Shown here one piece after another: positions 51,469 through 60,965 of a stretch of DNA of 64,000 nt; position 1 is the stretch's first letter; each line of letters starts with the position of its first letter. The DNA lies in NCBI GenBank assembly GCA_963698495.1, contig CAVORB010000006.1, positions 1 to 64,000 on the forward strand, given 5' to 3'. Both the position numbers and the translations under genes were made by a program. The notes under the pieces were generated by a model. It made no database searches, was not told the DNA's origin, and saw only the letters and a program-made list of their open reading frames with translations. Source of the stretch: CAVORB01 sp963698495. GTDB lineage: Bacteria > Pseudomonadota > Gammaproteobacteria > Chromatiales > Chromatiaceae.

Positions 51469-52587
51469 ATGCCTGCGCACTCCTACACCCTGATCGCGGT
51501 GGCCTCATTTCTCCTCGGAACGGCCGCAGGCTACGTGATGCACCGCTCCGACTTCTGTATCGCGGGCATGTTTCGCGACCTCTTCCTCTTTCGCGACACC
51601 TTCATGCTGCGCACGCTGGTGCTGGCCGTCGTTGCCAGCATGGTTCTGTTCGAGGCGGCCCGCCTGCTCGGGCTCCTGTCCCCCTATCCCTTCCCGCTCC
51701 TCGGTCCACCCTCGCTGGCCAATCTTCTCGGCGGCCTCCTGTTCGGCGCCGGAATGGTCCTCGCCGGGGGCTGCGTGGTCGGCACTCTCTACAAGATGGG
51801 TTCGGGCAGTGTGCTCGGGGCGCTCGCCGTCGCGGGGCTCATCGCCGGCAGCACGCTGTACGCGGAGTTCGACCCGGCCTGGAGCGCGTTGGTCGACGCC
51901 ACGACCGCCTTTCCGGGCAAGGTCACGATCCCCGAGATCGTCGGCATGAGCCCGACGCTGCTGATCGCCCCAATCGCTCTGACGGCGGGCTTTCTGCTGT
52001 TGCGCTGGTACCACCAGGGCCGCTTGCAACGGTCGTCCGGGGCCGAGGGTTACCTGCAGCCGTGGAAGGCGGCTTTGGTGCTCGCCCTGATCGGAACCCT
52101 GTCTTACCTGCTGATCGGGATGCCGCTGGGCATCACGACCTCATACGCCAAGATCGGCGCCTACGTAGAAAGCACGGTCCTGCCCGAGCACGTGGCGGAA
52201 CTGGCATATTTTCGGGCACAACCCCTGGACTACCGCCCACCTCTCAGCGACGTGAGCTTGCGCGGCGGCGCCGGGCCCGCGTTGGACGGAATCGCGGCGA
52301 TCCAGTTTCCGCTGATCGTCGGCATCATCCTCGGCGCCGCCTGCTCCGCGGTCTTGCTGCGAGAGTTTCGGATTTACTGGCGGGTGCCGCTGCGCCAATG
52401 CGTGTCGGCCATCATCGGCGGCGTGGTGATGGGGGCTGCTGCCCGCATGGCGCCCGCCTGCAACGTGTGGCATCTGCTAGGTGGGCTGCCGATCCTGGCG
52501 GCTCAGAGCATCCTGTTTGTGCTCGGAATGATACCCGGTGCCTGGCTGGGTAGCCGGCTGTTGACACGGCTGGTCTTGCGCGCGTGA
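51469..52587 (+). CDS. YeeE/YedE family sulfur (thiosulfate-type) transporter
   Basis: The protein has 372 residues and about nine hydrophobic segments. Motifs of the family: FLLGTAAGYVMHRSDFCIAG, NLLGGLLFGAGMVLAGGCVV followed by GTLYKMG, and a second repeat FPLIVGIILGAACSAVLLRE, GGVVMGAAARMAPACNVWHL. Conserved cysteines (FCIAG, GGCVVG, APACNVW) fit transport of thiosulfate or a related sulfur species, or selenium. ATG 51469 is used. A TusA-like gene follows after 61 bases, matching the common YeeE-TusA/YeeD pairing in which the small protein takes sulfur from the transporter. Confidence 0.9.
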   Translation: MPAHSYTLIAVASFLLGTAAGYVMHRSDFCIAGMFRDLFLFRDTFMLRTLVLAVVASMVLFEAARLLGLLSPYPFPLLGPPSLANLLGGLLFGAGMVLAGGCVVGTLYKMGSGSVLGALAVAGLIAGSTLYAEFDPAWSALVDATTAFPGKVTIPEIVGMSPTLLIAPIALTAGFLLLRWYHQGRLQRSSGAEGYLQPWKAALVLALIGTLSYLLIGMPLGITTSYAKIGAYVESTVLPEHVAELAYFRAQPLDYRPPLSDVSLRGGAGPALDGIAAIQFPLIVGIILGAACSAVLLREFRIYWRVPLRQCVSAIIGGVVMGAAARMAPACNVWHLLGGLPILAAQSILFVLGMIPGAWLGSRLLTRLVLRA

Positions 52588-52648
52588 CCGGGGCTGCACG
52601 CCATTGACAGCACGGCCTAACCACTGCTAAACGAGGTCTTTTGGGTCC

Positions 52649-52909
52649 ATGTCGGACACGTCCGAAGAGCTGATCGAGATCGATATAAGGGGGCAGATCT
52701 GCCCGTCCTGCCTGCTCACGACCCTGCGCGAGGTGAACCTGCGCAAGGCGGCATTGAAGCAAGGGGGAGTGGTGCTGCGCGTCAGGACCGACAGTCGCGA
52801 CGCCACGGCCACCATCCCCGCCGCGGTCGGCAACATGGGCTACCCGGTCGCGGTCGAAAAGGCCGACGGGCACTACCTGATCCTCATCAGCGGCCGGCCT
52901 CAGGAGTGA
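52649..52909 (+). CDS. TusA/SirA-like sulfur carrier with CPSC motif
   Basis: The protein has 86 residues with the TusA fold pattern: IEIDIRGQICPSCLLTTLRE, then VVLRVRTDSRDATATIPAAV and MGYPVAVEKADGHYLILISG. In the family the active site is CPxP; here it is C18-P-S-C21, so Pro is replaced by Cys and a CxxC pair is formed. The catalytic cysteine C18 is kept. It follows the YeeE/YedE transporter on the same strand and probably accepts sulfur from it. Selenium handling (YedF-like) is an alternative. Confidence 0.88.
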   Translation: MSDTSEELIEIDIRGQICPSCLLTTLREVNLRKAALKQGGVVLRVRTDSRDATATIPAAVGNMGYPVAVEKADGHYLILISGRPQE

Positions 52910-52964
52910 AACGCCCACGCCGGCGTGGCGGTTGCGTCTTTGTTGAATTCGACTGAGCTAAGAA

Positions 52965-55685
52965 GTGGATCACGGACCCTTGACCACGAAGCACACCGCA
53001 CCAATCCGGAAGCCCAAGCCGCCGAACGAGCTGGAAAGGCTGCGAACGGAGGTCAAGCAGCTTCGCTCCGAGGAAAAGAGCGTCATAGCCTACCTTCGGA
53101 GCAAGGTGGACCAGCTCCTCAAGGTGATGGGGACGCTGCCGTTACGCCCGGAGGAGCTGGACGACGCGACCCTGATCGCGTTGGACCCGATCGGTATCCT
53201 TGCCGAGTCCTTCGCGCAGGTCTTGGAGCACCTGCAGGAGACCAGCGACGACCGCGCCCAGGCCCGCGACGAGCTGCAGGCGATCTTCGACTCGGCCGGA
53301 ACGGCCATCGTCGTGGTGGACGGCAGTCAACGGCTGCTGACCTGCAACGCGCGCGCCCAGGAGCTGTTCTTCCAGGGCCGTAGCGAGACCATCGGACGGA
53401 AACTCCCGGAGCTGTTCTGCGACCCCTCGGGACCTTCGGCCGAGTGCGTTTATGAGCGCATCATGCGCACCCGGTCCACGCACGTGCGCGACGACTTCCT
53501 CTTCGGCGAGCGCCACTTCCACCTGACCGGGACCCCCGTGAAGGACAAGACGGGCGAGGTCCGCCGGGTGGTGTTGATCTATACCGACATCACCGCCCGC
53601 CGACTCGCGGAAAAGGCGCTGAGCGAGGCCGAGGCGCGGGTCAAGACGATATTGAATACGGTCCAAGCGGGAATTCTGCTGATCGACGCCGAGACCCACA
53701 CAATCGTAGACGCCAACGAAGGGGCCGTGCGCATGATCGGGGACTCGCGGAATCGCGTGATCGGTTCTGTGTGCCACGAATACCTCTGCCCCGAGAAGGA
53801 ATGCCAGTGCCCCATAACGGACGGCGGCCAAGAGCTCGACAACTCTCAGCGGGTACTCCTGACCTCGAACGGAGATCGCATCCCCATCCTCAAAACCGCG
53901 GCCCGGCTGACCCTGAACGGACGGGAGCATGTGGTGGAGAGCTTCATCGACATCACCGCGAACAAGCAGGCCGAGGATGCCCTGCGGGAGAGCGAGGAGC
54001 GCTACCGCAGCCTGTACAGCAACATGCACGAGGGCGTCGCCCTGCATAGTCTCATCTACGACGCGGAGGGGCGTCCCGTCGACTATGTCGTCCTCGACGT
54101 CAATCCATCCTACGAGCGCATCATGGGCATTCCCAGGATGCGGGCGGAGGGAGCCAGGGCGTCGGTACTGTACGAAACCGGCGAGCCCCCCTACCTCGAT
54201 GCCTTCGCGGAGGTCGTCGGGTCGGGCACGCCCGCCCGCTTCGAGGCCGTTTTCGGACCCATGCAGAGGGTATTCAGCATCTCGGCGACCTCGCCCGCAC
54301 CCGGTAAGTTCGCGGCCATTTTCGACGACATCACCGAGCGCAGGCGCGCCGAGGACGAGATTCAGTCGCTGGCTTACCGCGACACCCTCACCGGGTTGCC
54401 CAACCGTATTTTGCTACAGGATCGGTTGAGCGAGGCCCTGGTTCGCGCCGAGCGTGAGGCCACCCTCGTCGGCGTTCTGTTCCTCGACCTGGACCGTTTC
54501 AAGCCGATCAATGACACCCTGGGGCACGCGGTAGGCGACCTGCTGCTGAAGTCGGTTGCCGACCGGCTGAGGCAGTGCGTTCGCAAGAGCGACACCGTGG
54601 CACGCCTGGGAGGAGATGAGTTCGTGGTGGTCCTGATCGTACGCCACGAGTTGGATACCACACTGGTCGCCCAGGCGATCCTAGACCGTCTCGCACTGCC
54701 CTTCGATATCGAGGGCCGCGATATATACAGCAGCGCCAGTATCGGGATCGCGGTCTCTCCCCTCGATGGCCAGGACGCGGCCACCCTGCTCAAGAATGCC
54801 GACATGGCCATGTACGTCGCCAAGGACCGGGGCCGCAACGATTACCAGTTCTACACCGAGGAAATGAACCGCCGCGCCGCGGAACGTCTGGGTATGGAAA
54901 ACAGCCTGCGCCTCGCCTTGAAGCGCGAGGAGCTCTTCCTCCAGTACCAGCCACAGGTGGATCTCGTTCGAGGCAGCATCACGGGCGTCGAGGCCCTGCT
55001 TCGCTGGCACCACCCTGACAAAGGCCTGATCCCGCCCGAGCGCTTCATCCCGATCACCGAGGAGACGGGCATGATCCTGGCGATCGGTGAGTGGGTACTG
55101 CGCACCGCATGCCGCCAGGGCAGGGCCTGGCAGGATGCCGGTCTACCCCCCCTGCGCATGGCGGTCAATCTATCCGGACGGCAGTTCAGCCGGCCGGGCT
55201 TCACGGACCTGGTGCGCGAAATACTGGACGACACCGGCATGCCGCCGCACCTGTTGGAGCTTGAGCTTACCGAGAGCATGATCATGGAGGATGTCGACGA
55301 AACCGTGAACCGGCTGCGGGCCCTCAAGGCCATGGGCGTGCACCTTGCGATCGACGATTTCGGCACCGGATACTCTTCCCTGAACTATCTCAAGAACTTC
55401 CCCATCGACCGCATCAAGATCGCCCAGGCCTTTGTGGGCGACCTCTCCAACGATCAAGGCGACGCGGCCATCGTGGAGACGGTGCTCGCGATGGCGCGTG
55501 GCCTCAAGATAGAAGCAATTGCGGAGGGCGTCGAGACGGAGGAGCAGTTCGCCTTTCTGATGTCTCGCCAGTGCACCGAGATGCAGGGTTTCTACTTCTC
55601 CGTGCCGCTTGGTCCGCACGACATGGAATGCCTGGTGCGCGAGGGATCCGTGCCTCTGAGCAAGCGTTCGAAAGACCCCGCCTAG
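52965..55685 (+). CDS. PAS-GGDEF-EAL cyclic-di-GMP protein
   Basis: The protein has 906 residues with a GTG start at 52965. An N-terminal coiled coil is followed by three PAS-like domains (about residues 105-225, 226-345 and 345-460; for example DELQAIFDSAGTAIVVVDGS and VKTILNTVQAGILLIDAETH). The cyclase domain has an intact GGDEF (LGGDEFVVVLI, about residue 549) with an inhibitory RxxD site five residues before it (RKSD). The phosphodiesterase domain has intact EAL (GVEALLRWHHPDKG, about 674), DDFGTGYSSLNYLKNFP and EAIAEGVETEEQF. Both activities look possible. The PAS domains may sense redox or a ligand. No membrane helix is seen. Confidence 0.94.
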   Translation: MDHGPLTTKHTAPIRKPKPPNELERLRTEVKQLRSEEKSVIAYLRSKVDQLLKVMGTLPLRPEELDDATLIALDPIGILAESFAQVLEHLQETSDDRAQARDELQAIFDSAGTAIVVVDGSQRLLTCNARAQELFFQGRSETIGRKLPELFCDPSGPSAECVYERIMRTRSTHVRDDFLFGERHFHLTGTPVKDKTGEVRRVVLIYTDITARRLAEKALSEAEARVKTILNTVQAGILLIDAETHTIVDANEGAVRMIGDSRNRVIGSVCHEYLCPEKECQCPITDGGQELDNSQRVLLTSNGDRIPILKTAARLTLNGREHVVESFIDITANKQAEDALRESEERYRSLYSNMHEGVALHSLIYDAEGRPVDYVVLDVNPSYERIMGIPRMRAEGARASVLYETGEPPYLDAFAEVVGSGTPARFEAVFGPMQRVFSISATSPAPGKFAAIFDDITERRRAEDEIQSLAYRDTLTGLPNRILLQDRLSEALVRAEREATLVGVLFLDLDRFKPINDTLGHAVGDLLLKSVADRLRQCVRKSDTVARLGGDEFVVVLIVRHELDTTLVAQAILDRLALPFDIEGRDIYSSASIGIAVSPLDGQDAATLLKNADMAMYVAKDRGRNDYQFYTEEMNRRAAERLGMENSLRLALKREELFLQYQPQVDLVRGSITGVEALLRWHHPDKGLIPPERFIPITEETGMILAIGEWVLRTACRQGRAWQDAGLPPLRMAVNLSGRQFSRPGFTDLVREILDDTGMPPHLLELELTESMIMEDVDETVNRLRALKAMGVHLAIDDFGTGYSSLNYLKNFPIDRIKIAQAFVGDLSNDQGDAAIVETVLAMARGLKIEAIAEGVETEEQFAFLMSRQCTEMQGFYFSVPLGPHDMECLVREGSVPLSKRSKDPA

Positions 55686-56177
55686 CCGATCCCGATCATT
55701 CACCCGACACGCGTTCCCGGGGTACGCCTCTGATCCTGCCACGCAGCCTTTGGCGACGTCCGATCTGCTCACCGAGAAACCTCAGAGCCACGCCTCGATG
55801 CCCTCCACCGGACCCAGCAACTGCGGCGAAATGACCGGCTATCCGAGCGAGTTAGTCGGGCGTTAATATGGCCCATTCTTCAGCGATTGCTCTTTTGGCG
55901 ACCGCGGGCCCTATGGCCGGCAATCATTCGGGCGACATGGGCGCGCCGCGGCAAGCATGTTCACTTCTCGGTCCGCCCGTTTCTTGCTCGCTGACGTAAC
56001 ACAACGTCTTCCCGCTCGACGCCAGATCCAGCGCCTTTCGACAGGCTGCCAAACCCCAAAAATTGCTGAGTATATTTGTCGGACTTTGTCTTCGATACTC
56101 ATCTTATGGCCGTGGATTTTCTACGACCCGGGCGAAGTTCGAGAGGGACAACGCCGATATCACATGGAGAAAAACGG
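55686..56177. other. Gap without a gene
   Basis: About 490 bases between the cyclic-di-GMP gene and the small exported protein. The later part (56040-56130) is less GC-rich and probably holds the promoter of the downstream gene. Nothing else was recognised on either strand. Confidence 0.5.
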
Positions 56178-56468
56178 ATGAAACGTCTTATTGCAGTGAT
56201 CGCAACAGGTTTTTTCGCCGCCGGAGTAAGCGCCCATGACATCTACGGCGGCGTAGGGATGGGAAACGGGGACGTGTATGACGAGCATGCCCCGACCGCG
56301 CGCATGGTCGCCATCCAGCCGAGTGTCGGCGACGAATTCGACCGCTATCAGGGTTGGGCTGACGGCAACCCCGACCTGTTCAAATCCGACCGCACCGGGT
56401 TGTCCGACGCTGGCGATGCCCCCGACGTCTATATGGGTTTCGGCGGTAACGGCGATATCCGGTTCTGA
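56178..56468 (+). CDS. Small exported protein of unknown function
   Basis: The protein has 96 residues. MKRLIAVIATGFFAAGVSAH is a clear signal peptide with cleavage after VSA. The mature part is rich in Asp, Gly and aromatic residues (HDIYGGVGMGNGDVYDEHAP, VGDEFDRYQGWADGNPDLFK, VYMGFGGNGDIRF) and has no cysteine. Upstream is GAGAAAAACGG as ribosome-binding site. No family is recognised, but short periplasmic proteins with this GxGNxDxY-type ending occur in sulfur and halophilic gammaproteobacteria. Confidence 0.75.
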   Translation: MKRLIAVIATGFFAAGVSAHDIYGGVGMGNGDVYDEHAPTARMVAIQPSVGDEFDRYQGWADGNPDLFKSDRTGLSDAGDAPDVYMGFGGNGDIRF

Positions 56469-56483
56469 GCGGTCCGCTTACAC

Positions 56484-56509
56484 CGGGGGCGGGAAACTGC
56501 CCGCCCCCG
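56484..56509 (+). terminator. Terminator-like hairpin after the small exported protein
   Basis: CGGGGGCGGG and CCCGCCCCCG form a perfect stem around a short AAACTG-type loop, 15 bases after the stop codon. No T-run follows, so the efficiency is uncertain. Confidence 0.6.
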
Positions 56510-56814
56510 TCCTCTCGCAAGAACCCACCGAAGTCCTTCTTCCCGCTCTCGGATCTCAACCGGGCTATCCATGCGGGACCCCTCACCACCACTCGCAACC
56601 GGGGCAATAGTCGCCGCGCGAACTTTCCAGTGTGACTTGCTGGGCGATTCGCGGCCCGATGTTGCCCGGACGGACCGCCAGAGAACACTGATTGACCGCC
56701 TTTCCCAGATCGAACCCGGCGGCTTCTTTACCTTGGTGAACAACTTGGTATTTCCGCTCCACTCCACGTAAGTTCGGCTGTATCGGCATGTAAAAACGCA
56801 ACCAGGAGAGAGCA
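56510..56814. other. Gap without a convincing gene before the sulfatase
   Basis: About 300 bases. A 66-residue open frame at 56571-56771 has no ribosome-binding site or family resemblance. The region must contain the promoter of the sulfatase gene, which has GGAGAG before its ATG. Confidence 0.5.
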
Positions 56815-58779
56815 ATGGCTCAAAAGAAAGATGACAAGCCGCGCGGCGGTTTGACGCGACGTGATTTTCTCACCTCGACGGCCGCAACGGCGTCCCTGGG
56901 TGCCTTGGGACTCGCGTCCTCGGCGCATGGCAACCAGACGCATTCGGCCGGCCCGGCTCGGCATATGAGGCGCGGCGGCTCCTCGGGGCGCCGCCCAAAT
57001 TTCCTGGTGATGATGGTGGATGAAATGCGCTTCCCGCCTCCCTATGAGAGCGCCCAGACCCAGGCCTTCCGCGACACCTACCTCAAGACACAGAACGCGT
57101 TGCGCAACCAGGGGCTCGAGTTTCAGCGCCACTACGCGGCCTCGGTGGCCTGTTCCCCGAGCCGGGCGTCCATCTACACCGGGCAATACCCATCGTTGCA
57201 TGGCGTAACCCAAACCACCGGTGCCGCGAAAGCATCCTTCGATCCGGACGTCTTCGAGCTGGACCCCAACAGCGTGCCGACGATCGGCGACTACTTCCGT
57301 GCGGCGGGATATCAGACTTACTGGAAAGGGAAATGGCACGCCTCCGACGCCGACATGCTGATCCCCGGCACCCACGATCAGCTCGTCAGCTACGACACAG
57401 ACGGCGCCCCCAATCAGGCCGTAGAGTCGCTCTACCTCGACGCGGACCGGCTCGACGATTATGGATTCTCAGGCTGGATCGGGCCCGAGCCGCACGGAGC
57501 ATCACCTCTCAACAGCGGCTCATCCGCCCAGGACGCACTGGGCCGTGACGAGGGATTCGCCAACCAGGCGCAGCAGCTCATCGCGCAACTCGACCAAAGC
57601 GACGACGACACGCCCTGGCTGGTCGTGTCCTCGTTCGTGAATCCGCACGACATCACTCTGTATGGGTTCGTCACCGAGACCTTGCCCCTCGGATTCGAGT
57701 TCGACATCGAGGAGATCGTGCCCAAGCGTTTATTCAAGCCAGGGATGTTCGGGCGAACGCATCGCGAAAAACTGCGCTTGAACAACAAGCCGCGCTGCCA
57801 GGCGAGCTACCGGGACGCCTATCACAGCGTCTTTCAGCCGATCATTTTCGACGAGCGCTATTACCGCTTGTATTACCAGCTCCACAAGAACGTGGACGAG
57901 CAGCTGATGAAGGTCTATCAGGCCCTGCTCGACTCCAGGTTCCGCAACAACACGATCGTGATCTTCACCTCCGACCACGGCGACCTCCTCGGTGCCCACG
58001 GCGACATGCATCAGAAGTGGTACCAAGCCTATGAGGAGGCGTTACACGTCCCGCTGATCATCTCCAACCCACGCCTGTTCCCGCAGGCCCAGTCGACCGA
58101 CGCCCTGACCAGCCACGTCGATCTCCTCCCGACCATGCTCGGTCTCGCCGGCCTGGACGCCGACGACGTCGAGGAGCTGCGCGGCCAGCTCGCGCAGAAC
58201 CACAGCGACGCCCAACCCCTGGTCGGCCGCGATCTATCGCCGCTGGTGCTGGGACAGACCGATCCCGACGGCGTCAATGACCCGATCTTCTTCATGACGG
58301 ACGACGATCCGAGCCGCGGACTGAATCAGAACAATTGGGTCGGCATTCCGTACGCCTCGGTGATTCAGCCCAACCACATTGAGACCGTCATCGCCCGGCT
58401 GGATGACGGCAAGGTGTGGAAGTATTCGCGCTACTTCGACAATGAGCAGTTCTGGAGCAACCCCTGTTCGCCCGATGCTTCTACGCCTTGCGTACCCCAG
58501 GACGTGGTCGTCCGGCCTCCAGAGGACGAGCCGCAGCCGAATCTACCCGTGCAGGAAGTCACCTATACCGTCACCGTAAAGAGACGGCCGCGAAGCGAGG
58601 AGTTCGAGATGTACAACGTGACGGATGACCCGACCGAGCTGTCCAACCTCTATGGCCGTCGGAGGTTCGCCTCACAGCAAGCGACCATGGAAGCGCTGCT
58701 GCAGGAACAGTGTTCCTTGAAACGCCTCACACCCTGGAGCGGCAGCGTGCCCGGGCAACCGACCTCTTGCGACGTTTGA
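56815..58779 (+). CDS. Tat-exported type I sulfatase
   Basis: The protein has 654 residues. A twin-arginine signal (GGLTRRDFLTSTAATASLGA) precedes the mature enzyme. The sulfatase motif is CSPSRASIYTGQYPSLHGV at about residue 112; the cysteine in CxPxR is converted to formylglycine. Metal ligands fit FLVMMVDEMRFPPP near the start and VIFTSDHGDLLGAHGDMHQK. It hydrolyses sulfate esters in the periplasm; the substrate is unknown. Tat export fits a cofactor-modified enzyme folded in the cytoplasm. A hairpin terminator follows. No sulfatase-maturating enzyme lies nearby. Confidence 0.93.
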   Translation: MAQKKDDKPRGGLTRRDFLTSTAATASLGALGLASSAHGNQTHSAGPARHMRRGGSSGRRPNFLVMMVDEMRFPPPYESAQTQAFRDTYLKTQNALRNQGLEFQRHYAASVACSPSRASIYTGQYPSLHGVTQTTGAAKASFDPDVFELDPNSVPTIGDYFRAAGYQTYWKGKWHASDADMLIPGTHDQLVSYDTDGAPNQAVESLYLDADRLDDYGFSGWIGPEPHGASPLNSGSSAQDALGRDEGFANQAQQLIAQLDQSDDDTPWLVVSSFVNPHDITLYGFVTETLPLGFEFDIEEIVPKRLFKPGMFGRTHREKLRLNNKPRCQASYRDAYHSVFQPIIFDERYYRLYYQLHKNVDEQLMKVYQALLDSRFRNNTIVIFTSDHGDLLGAHGDMHQKWYQAYEEALHVPLIISNPRLFPQAQSTDALTSHVDLLPTMLGLAGLDADDVEELRGQLAQNHSDAQPLVGRDLSPLVLGQTDPDGVNDPIFFMTDDDPSRGLNQNNWVGIPYASVIQPNHIETVIARLDDGKVWKYSRYFDNEQFWSNPCSPDASTPCVPQDVVVRPPEDEPQPNLPVQEVTYTVTVKRRPRSEEFEMYNVTDDPTELSNLYGRRRFASQQATMEALLQEQCSLKRLTPWSGSVPGQPTSCDV

Positions 58780-58786
58780 GCCACTC

Positions 58787-58818
58787 CGCCCGCGCCCTCG
58801 TGCGCGGGCGTCTGTTTC
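58787..58818 (+). terminator. Terminator after the sulfatase gene
   Basis: CGCCCGCGC and GCGCGGGCG form a stem around CCTCGT, followed by TCTGTTTCC, eight bases after the stop. Confidence 0.75.
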
Positions 58819-59206
58819 CTTACTAAGGCGGCCACAGACTACTCCGAGCTGTATGCGCTTCAACGGAGCGTGAGGCTGACCGCACCTCTCAAGTGGGGTA
58901 GGTCTCGCAAGCTCCCCTGCCAGGAAAGCCCCAAACAATAGTCCACCTACGCCGAGTAGCATTTGCCTATGGCACGAGGTCTTGGCCGAATGATTTGCCG
59001 TCCTTGCCACACATTCCTTACCGCTGAATCGACCGCCAGAGCCTGGTGTTTGGCCGGTTGAATCATCAGCCCATACAGATCTCGGATTCAGGGGGGTATA
59101 CTCCGATCTGACCTTTTCGCAACCTGGACACAGCTGGTTGCCGATCGCCACCGACCACCTGAAGACCCAGTTCCATCCAGTGTCGATAGTCAGGAAAACT
59201 TAGAGA
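58819..59206. other. Gap without a convincing gene
   Basis: About 390 bases. A minus-strand frame crosses this stretch (58672-59151) and contains a short hydrophobic run (LLGVGGLLFGAFLAGELA), but it has no ribosome-binding site and overlaps the sulfatase end. Nothing else was recognised. Confidence 0.45.
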
Positions 59207-59506
59207 ATGGCTAGAATTCACATCGAACGGAGCCACGATTTGGGATTGGACAAGGCCCACGAGGAGGTGGAGAAGCTAGCGGAGTCGTTGAAATCGGAGC
59301 TCCAGGCCGCCTACCGTTGGAACGGCAACCAACTCCTGTTTGAGCGCACCGGGGCCTCGGGAACCATCACACTGACCCCGGACAAAATCGACCTCGACGT
59401 AAAGCTTTCGCTGATGCTTTCACCGATGAAGGCCAAGATCGAGGACAGCATACGAAGGAAGCTGGATCTGGCGCTGGCTGGAGGGAGCAACAGCAGGCTT
59501 TCGTGA
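59207..59506 (+). CDS. Polyhydroxyalkanoic acid system family small protein
   Basis: The protein has 99 residues and opens ARIHIERSHDLGLDKAHEEV, then WNGNQLLFERTGASGTITLT and SLMLSPMKAKIEDSIRRKLD, which fits the polyhydroxyalkanoic acid system (PHA_gran_rgn) family of about 90-100 residues. The family occurs near storage-granule genes in some bacteria, but its role is unproven. Here no other granule genes are near. ATG 59207 has TTAGAGA upstream. Confidence 0.87.
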   Translation: MARIHIERSHDLGLDKAHEEVEKLAESLKSELQAAYRWNGNQLLFERTGASGTITLTPDKIDLDVKLSLMLSPMKAKIEDSIRRKLDLALAGGSNSRLS

Positions 59507-59981
59507 CGCTGCGCTGACCCTGCCCCCGCAAGGACCCGCCGAATCGCCACTTCGCGGCTTCGCCACCGTTCATCGCTGACGAAGCTCCGTTCCCCTGAAA
59601 GACCTCGGCTTGAGTCTCACACCGGACTCGTCGATTCCCTCGCACAACAATCACGCTGCCCGCTGCGACGCCTCGCTCAACGACAACTGGCAGGCAAGGC
59701 AACGGCAGTCTTACTGCTCGTCCAGGCATTTGAGTTAAACTGGCGTACGATCCAACCGGCTTATCGCCGCCCGAAAACTACGGTGCGTCCAGCCGTGTGT
59801 CGCTGCTGGGGTTGACCCAGGGAGCGTCGCCAATCGAGAGGTTGGTGCGCCTCCACGAGCGGACTCAAACGCCATCAGGAATCTGGACCACGGTGAAGGC
59901 CCGGGGCTTGTTGTCCAGGTCCATCGGCGCCCTGAACGCCATCGCCGCGAACATGTCTCGATATCGCGCGGAGACGAAAAG
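59507..59981. other. Gap without a convincing gene
   Basis: About 475 bases. Frames on either strand are short and lack family resemblance. A minus-strand frame near 59865-59955 reads MAFRAPMDLDNKPRAFTVVQ and then stops after about ten residues; it may be the tail of a lost gene. GC-rich intergenic sequence around 59520-59720 resembles that at 5690-5810. Confidence 0.45.
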
Positions 59982-60284
59982 ATGCCACAGCTCAACGAGT
60001 TGGTTAATACCGATCTACTGAAGAACCCAACGGTACGGAGCACCGCCATCGGAATCGGTGTCGTCGTCCTCGTTCCCATCGTCGCTTCGGTACTCGCCCC
60101 TCTCGTGCGACCGGCGCTCCGCTCAACCGTCAAGGCGGGTCTGATCGCTTACGAGAAAGTACGGGAAAGCGCGGCTGAGGTTGGCGAGATCCTCGACGAC
60201 CTGGTCGCGGAGGTACGCGATGAGATGCGGGCCGAGCGCGAAGCCAGCGAGGCCGCCCTCGATGACGACGTCAAGTCCTCGTAG
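59982..60284 (+). CDS. DUF5132-like small membrane protein
   Basis: The protein has 100 residues. A hydrophobic helix (STAIGIGVVVLVPIVASVLA) is followed by an amphipathic, charged helix (LIAYEKVRESAAEVGEILDD, LVAEVRDEMRAEREASEAAL). This matches DUF5132-type proteins, which often occur next to HMA-domain proteins and P-type ATPases. The role is unknown; an accessory to metal transport is inferred. Fifty bases separate it from the HMA-like gene. Confidence 0.75.
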   Translation: MPQLNELVNTDLLKNPTVRSTAIGIGVVVLVPIVASVLAPLVRPALRSTVKAGLIAYEKVRESAAEVGEILDDLVAEVRDEMRAEREASEAALDDDVKSS

Positions 60285-60334
60285 CTGTCGGTAGCGGTAG
60301 AGTCGGATAGCTCCGCGCACCTGAAACGGCATTG

Positions 60335-60823
60335 ATGACTGCGCGCGCCGCCATTGTTCACCGCACACGCAACCGTCTTCGTCTGCGGGTACCCGAGCGC
60401 CGGCATGACATCGGTTTCTTCGTTGCGCTCTACGACAACCTGCGCGAGATCCCTGGCGTCACCGAGATCGTGATCAATCCGGTGACGTCCAGCGTGCTGG
60501 TCAGTTTCCCGGACGGTTATTGCAGTGCGATCGAATCCGCGGTTCAACGGAGCCGGTTACTGACTTTTTCCAAGGCATCTGAAACTACGAAATCGCCGCC
60601 AGCCAAGGCCGAGCGCGCATCCGAGAAGGTAGTTCCGTTGCGTCAACGCAGGGAATTGCGCGTCAACGATCTACGGACCGTCCTGTTCGTGCTCATGCTT
60701 GCGGTGGCCGCGCACCAGGCGATTCGGGGAAGGTTTTTCGCGGCTTTTATTTCCTTGCTTCTGTCCGGCTACGACCTGATCTCGGGGGTGATCCGGGACC
60801 GTGGCGGGGCGACGGAGCCATGA
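60335..60823 (+). CDS. HMA2-like domain membrane protein
   Basis: The protein has 162 residues from ATG 60335 (a TTG one codon before is possible). Residues 1-75 (AAIVHRTRNRLRLRVPERRH, VTEIVINPVTSSVLVSFPDG) have the HMA2 fold pattern but lack the metal-binding CxxC. A basic linker leads to a hydrophobic hairpin (LRTVLFVLMLAVAAHQAIRG, RFFAAFISLLLSGYDLISGV). Such proteins accompany P-type ATPases and DUF5132 proteins. The metal-site loss suggests a structural or regulatory role. Confidence 0.78.
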   Translation: MTARAAIVHRTRNRLRLRVPERRHDIGFFVALYDNLREIPGVTEIVINPVTSSVLVSFPDGYCSAIESAVQRSRLLTFSKASETTKSPPAKAERASEKVVPLRQRRELRVNDLRTVLFVLMLAVAAHQAIRGRFFAAFISLLLSGYDLISGVIRDRGGATEP

Positions 60824-60965
60824 CCCGAAACGGATTACGACGGAACCCGCGCGCCGCCGCGAGATACGTTCTATGCGCCGCACAGGGCGTTGCAGCGTTG
60901 CCGTCAGCCGTTCGCGCCTGTGCTATATTCCTGCGAACAAGATCGGCGAAAAAGGCAACGTCCAG

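Noticed and set aside
58672..59151. Minus-strand frame with a hydrophobic run
   Set aside because: It overlaps the sulfatase end and its terminator, and shows no start signal or family pattern.
59797..60021. Plus-strand frame of 74 residues before the DUF5132 gene
   Set aside because: It overlaps the true start of the DUF5132 gene in another frame and has no recognisable features.
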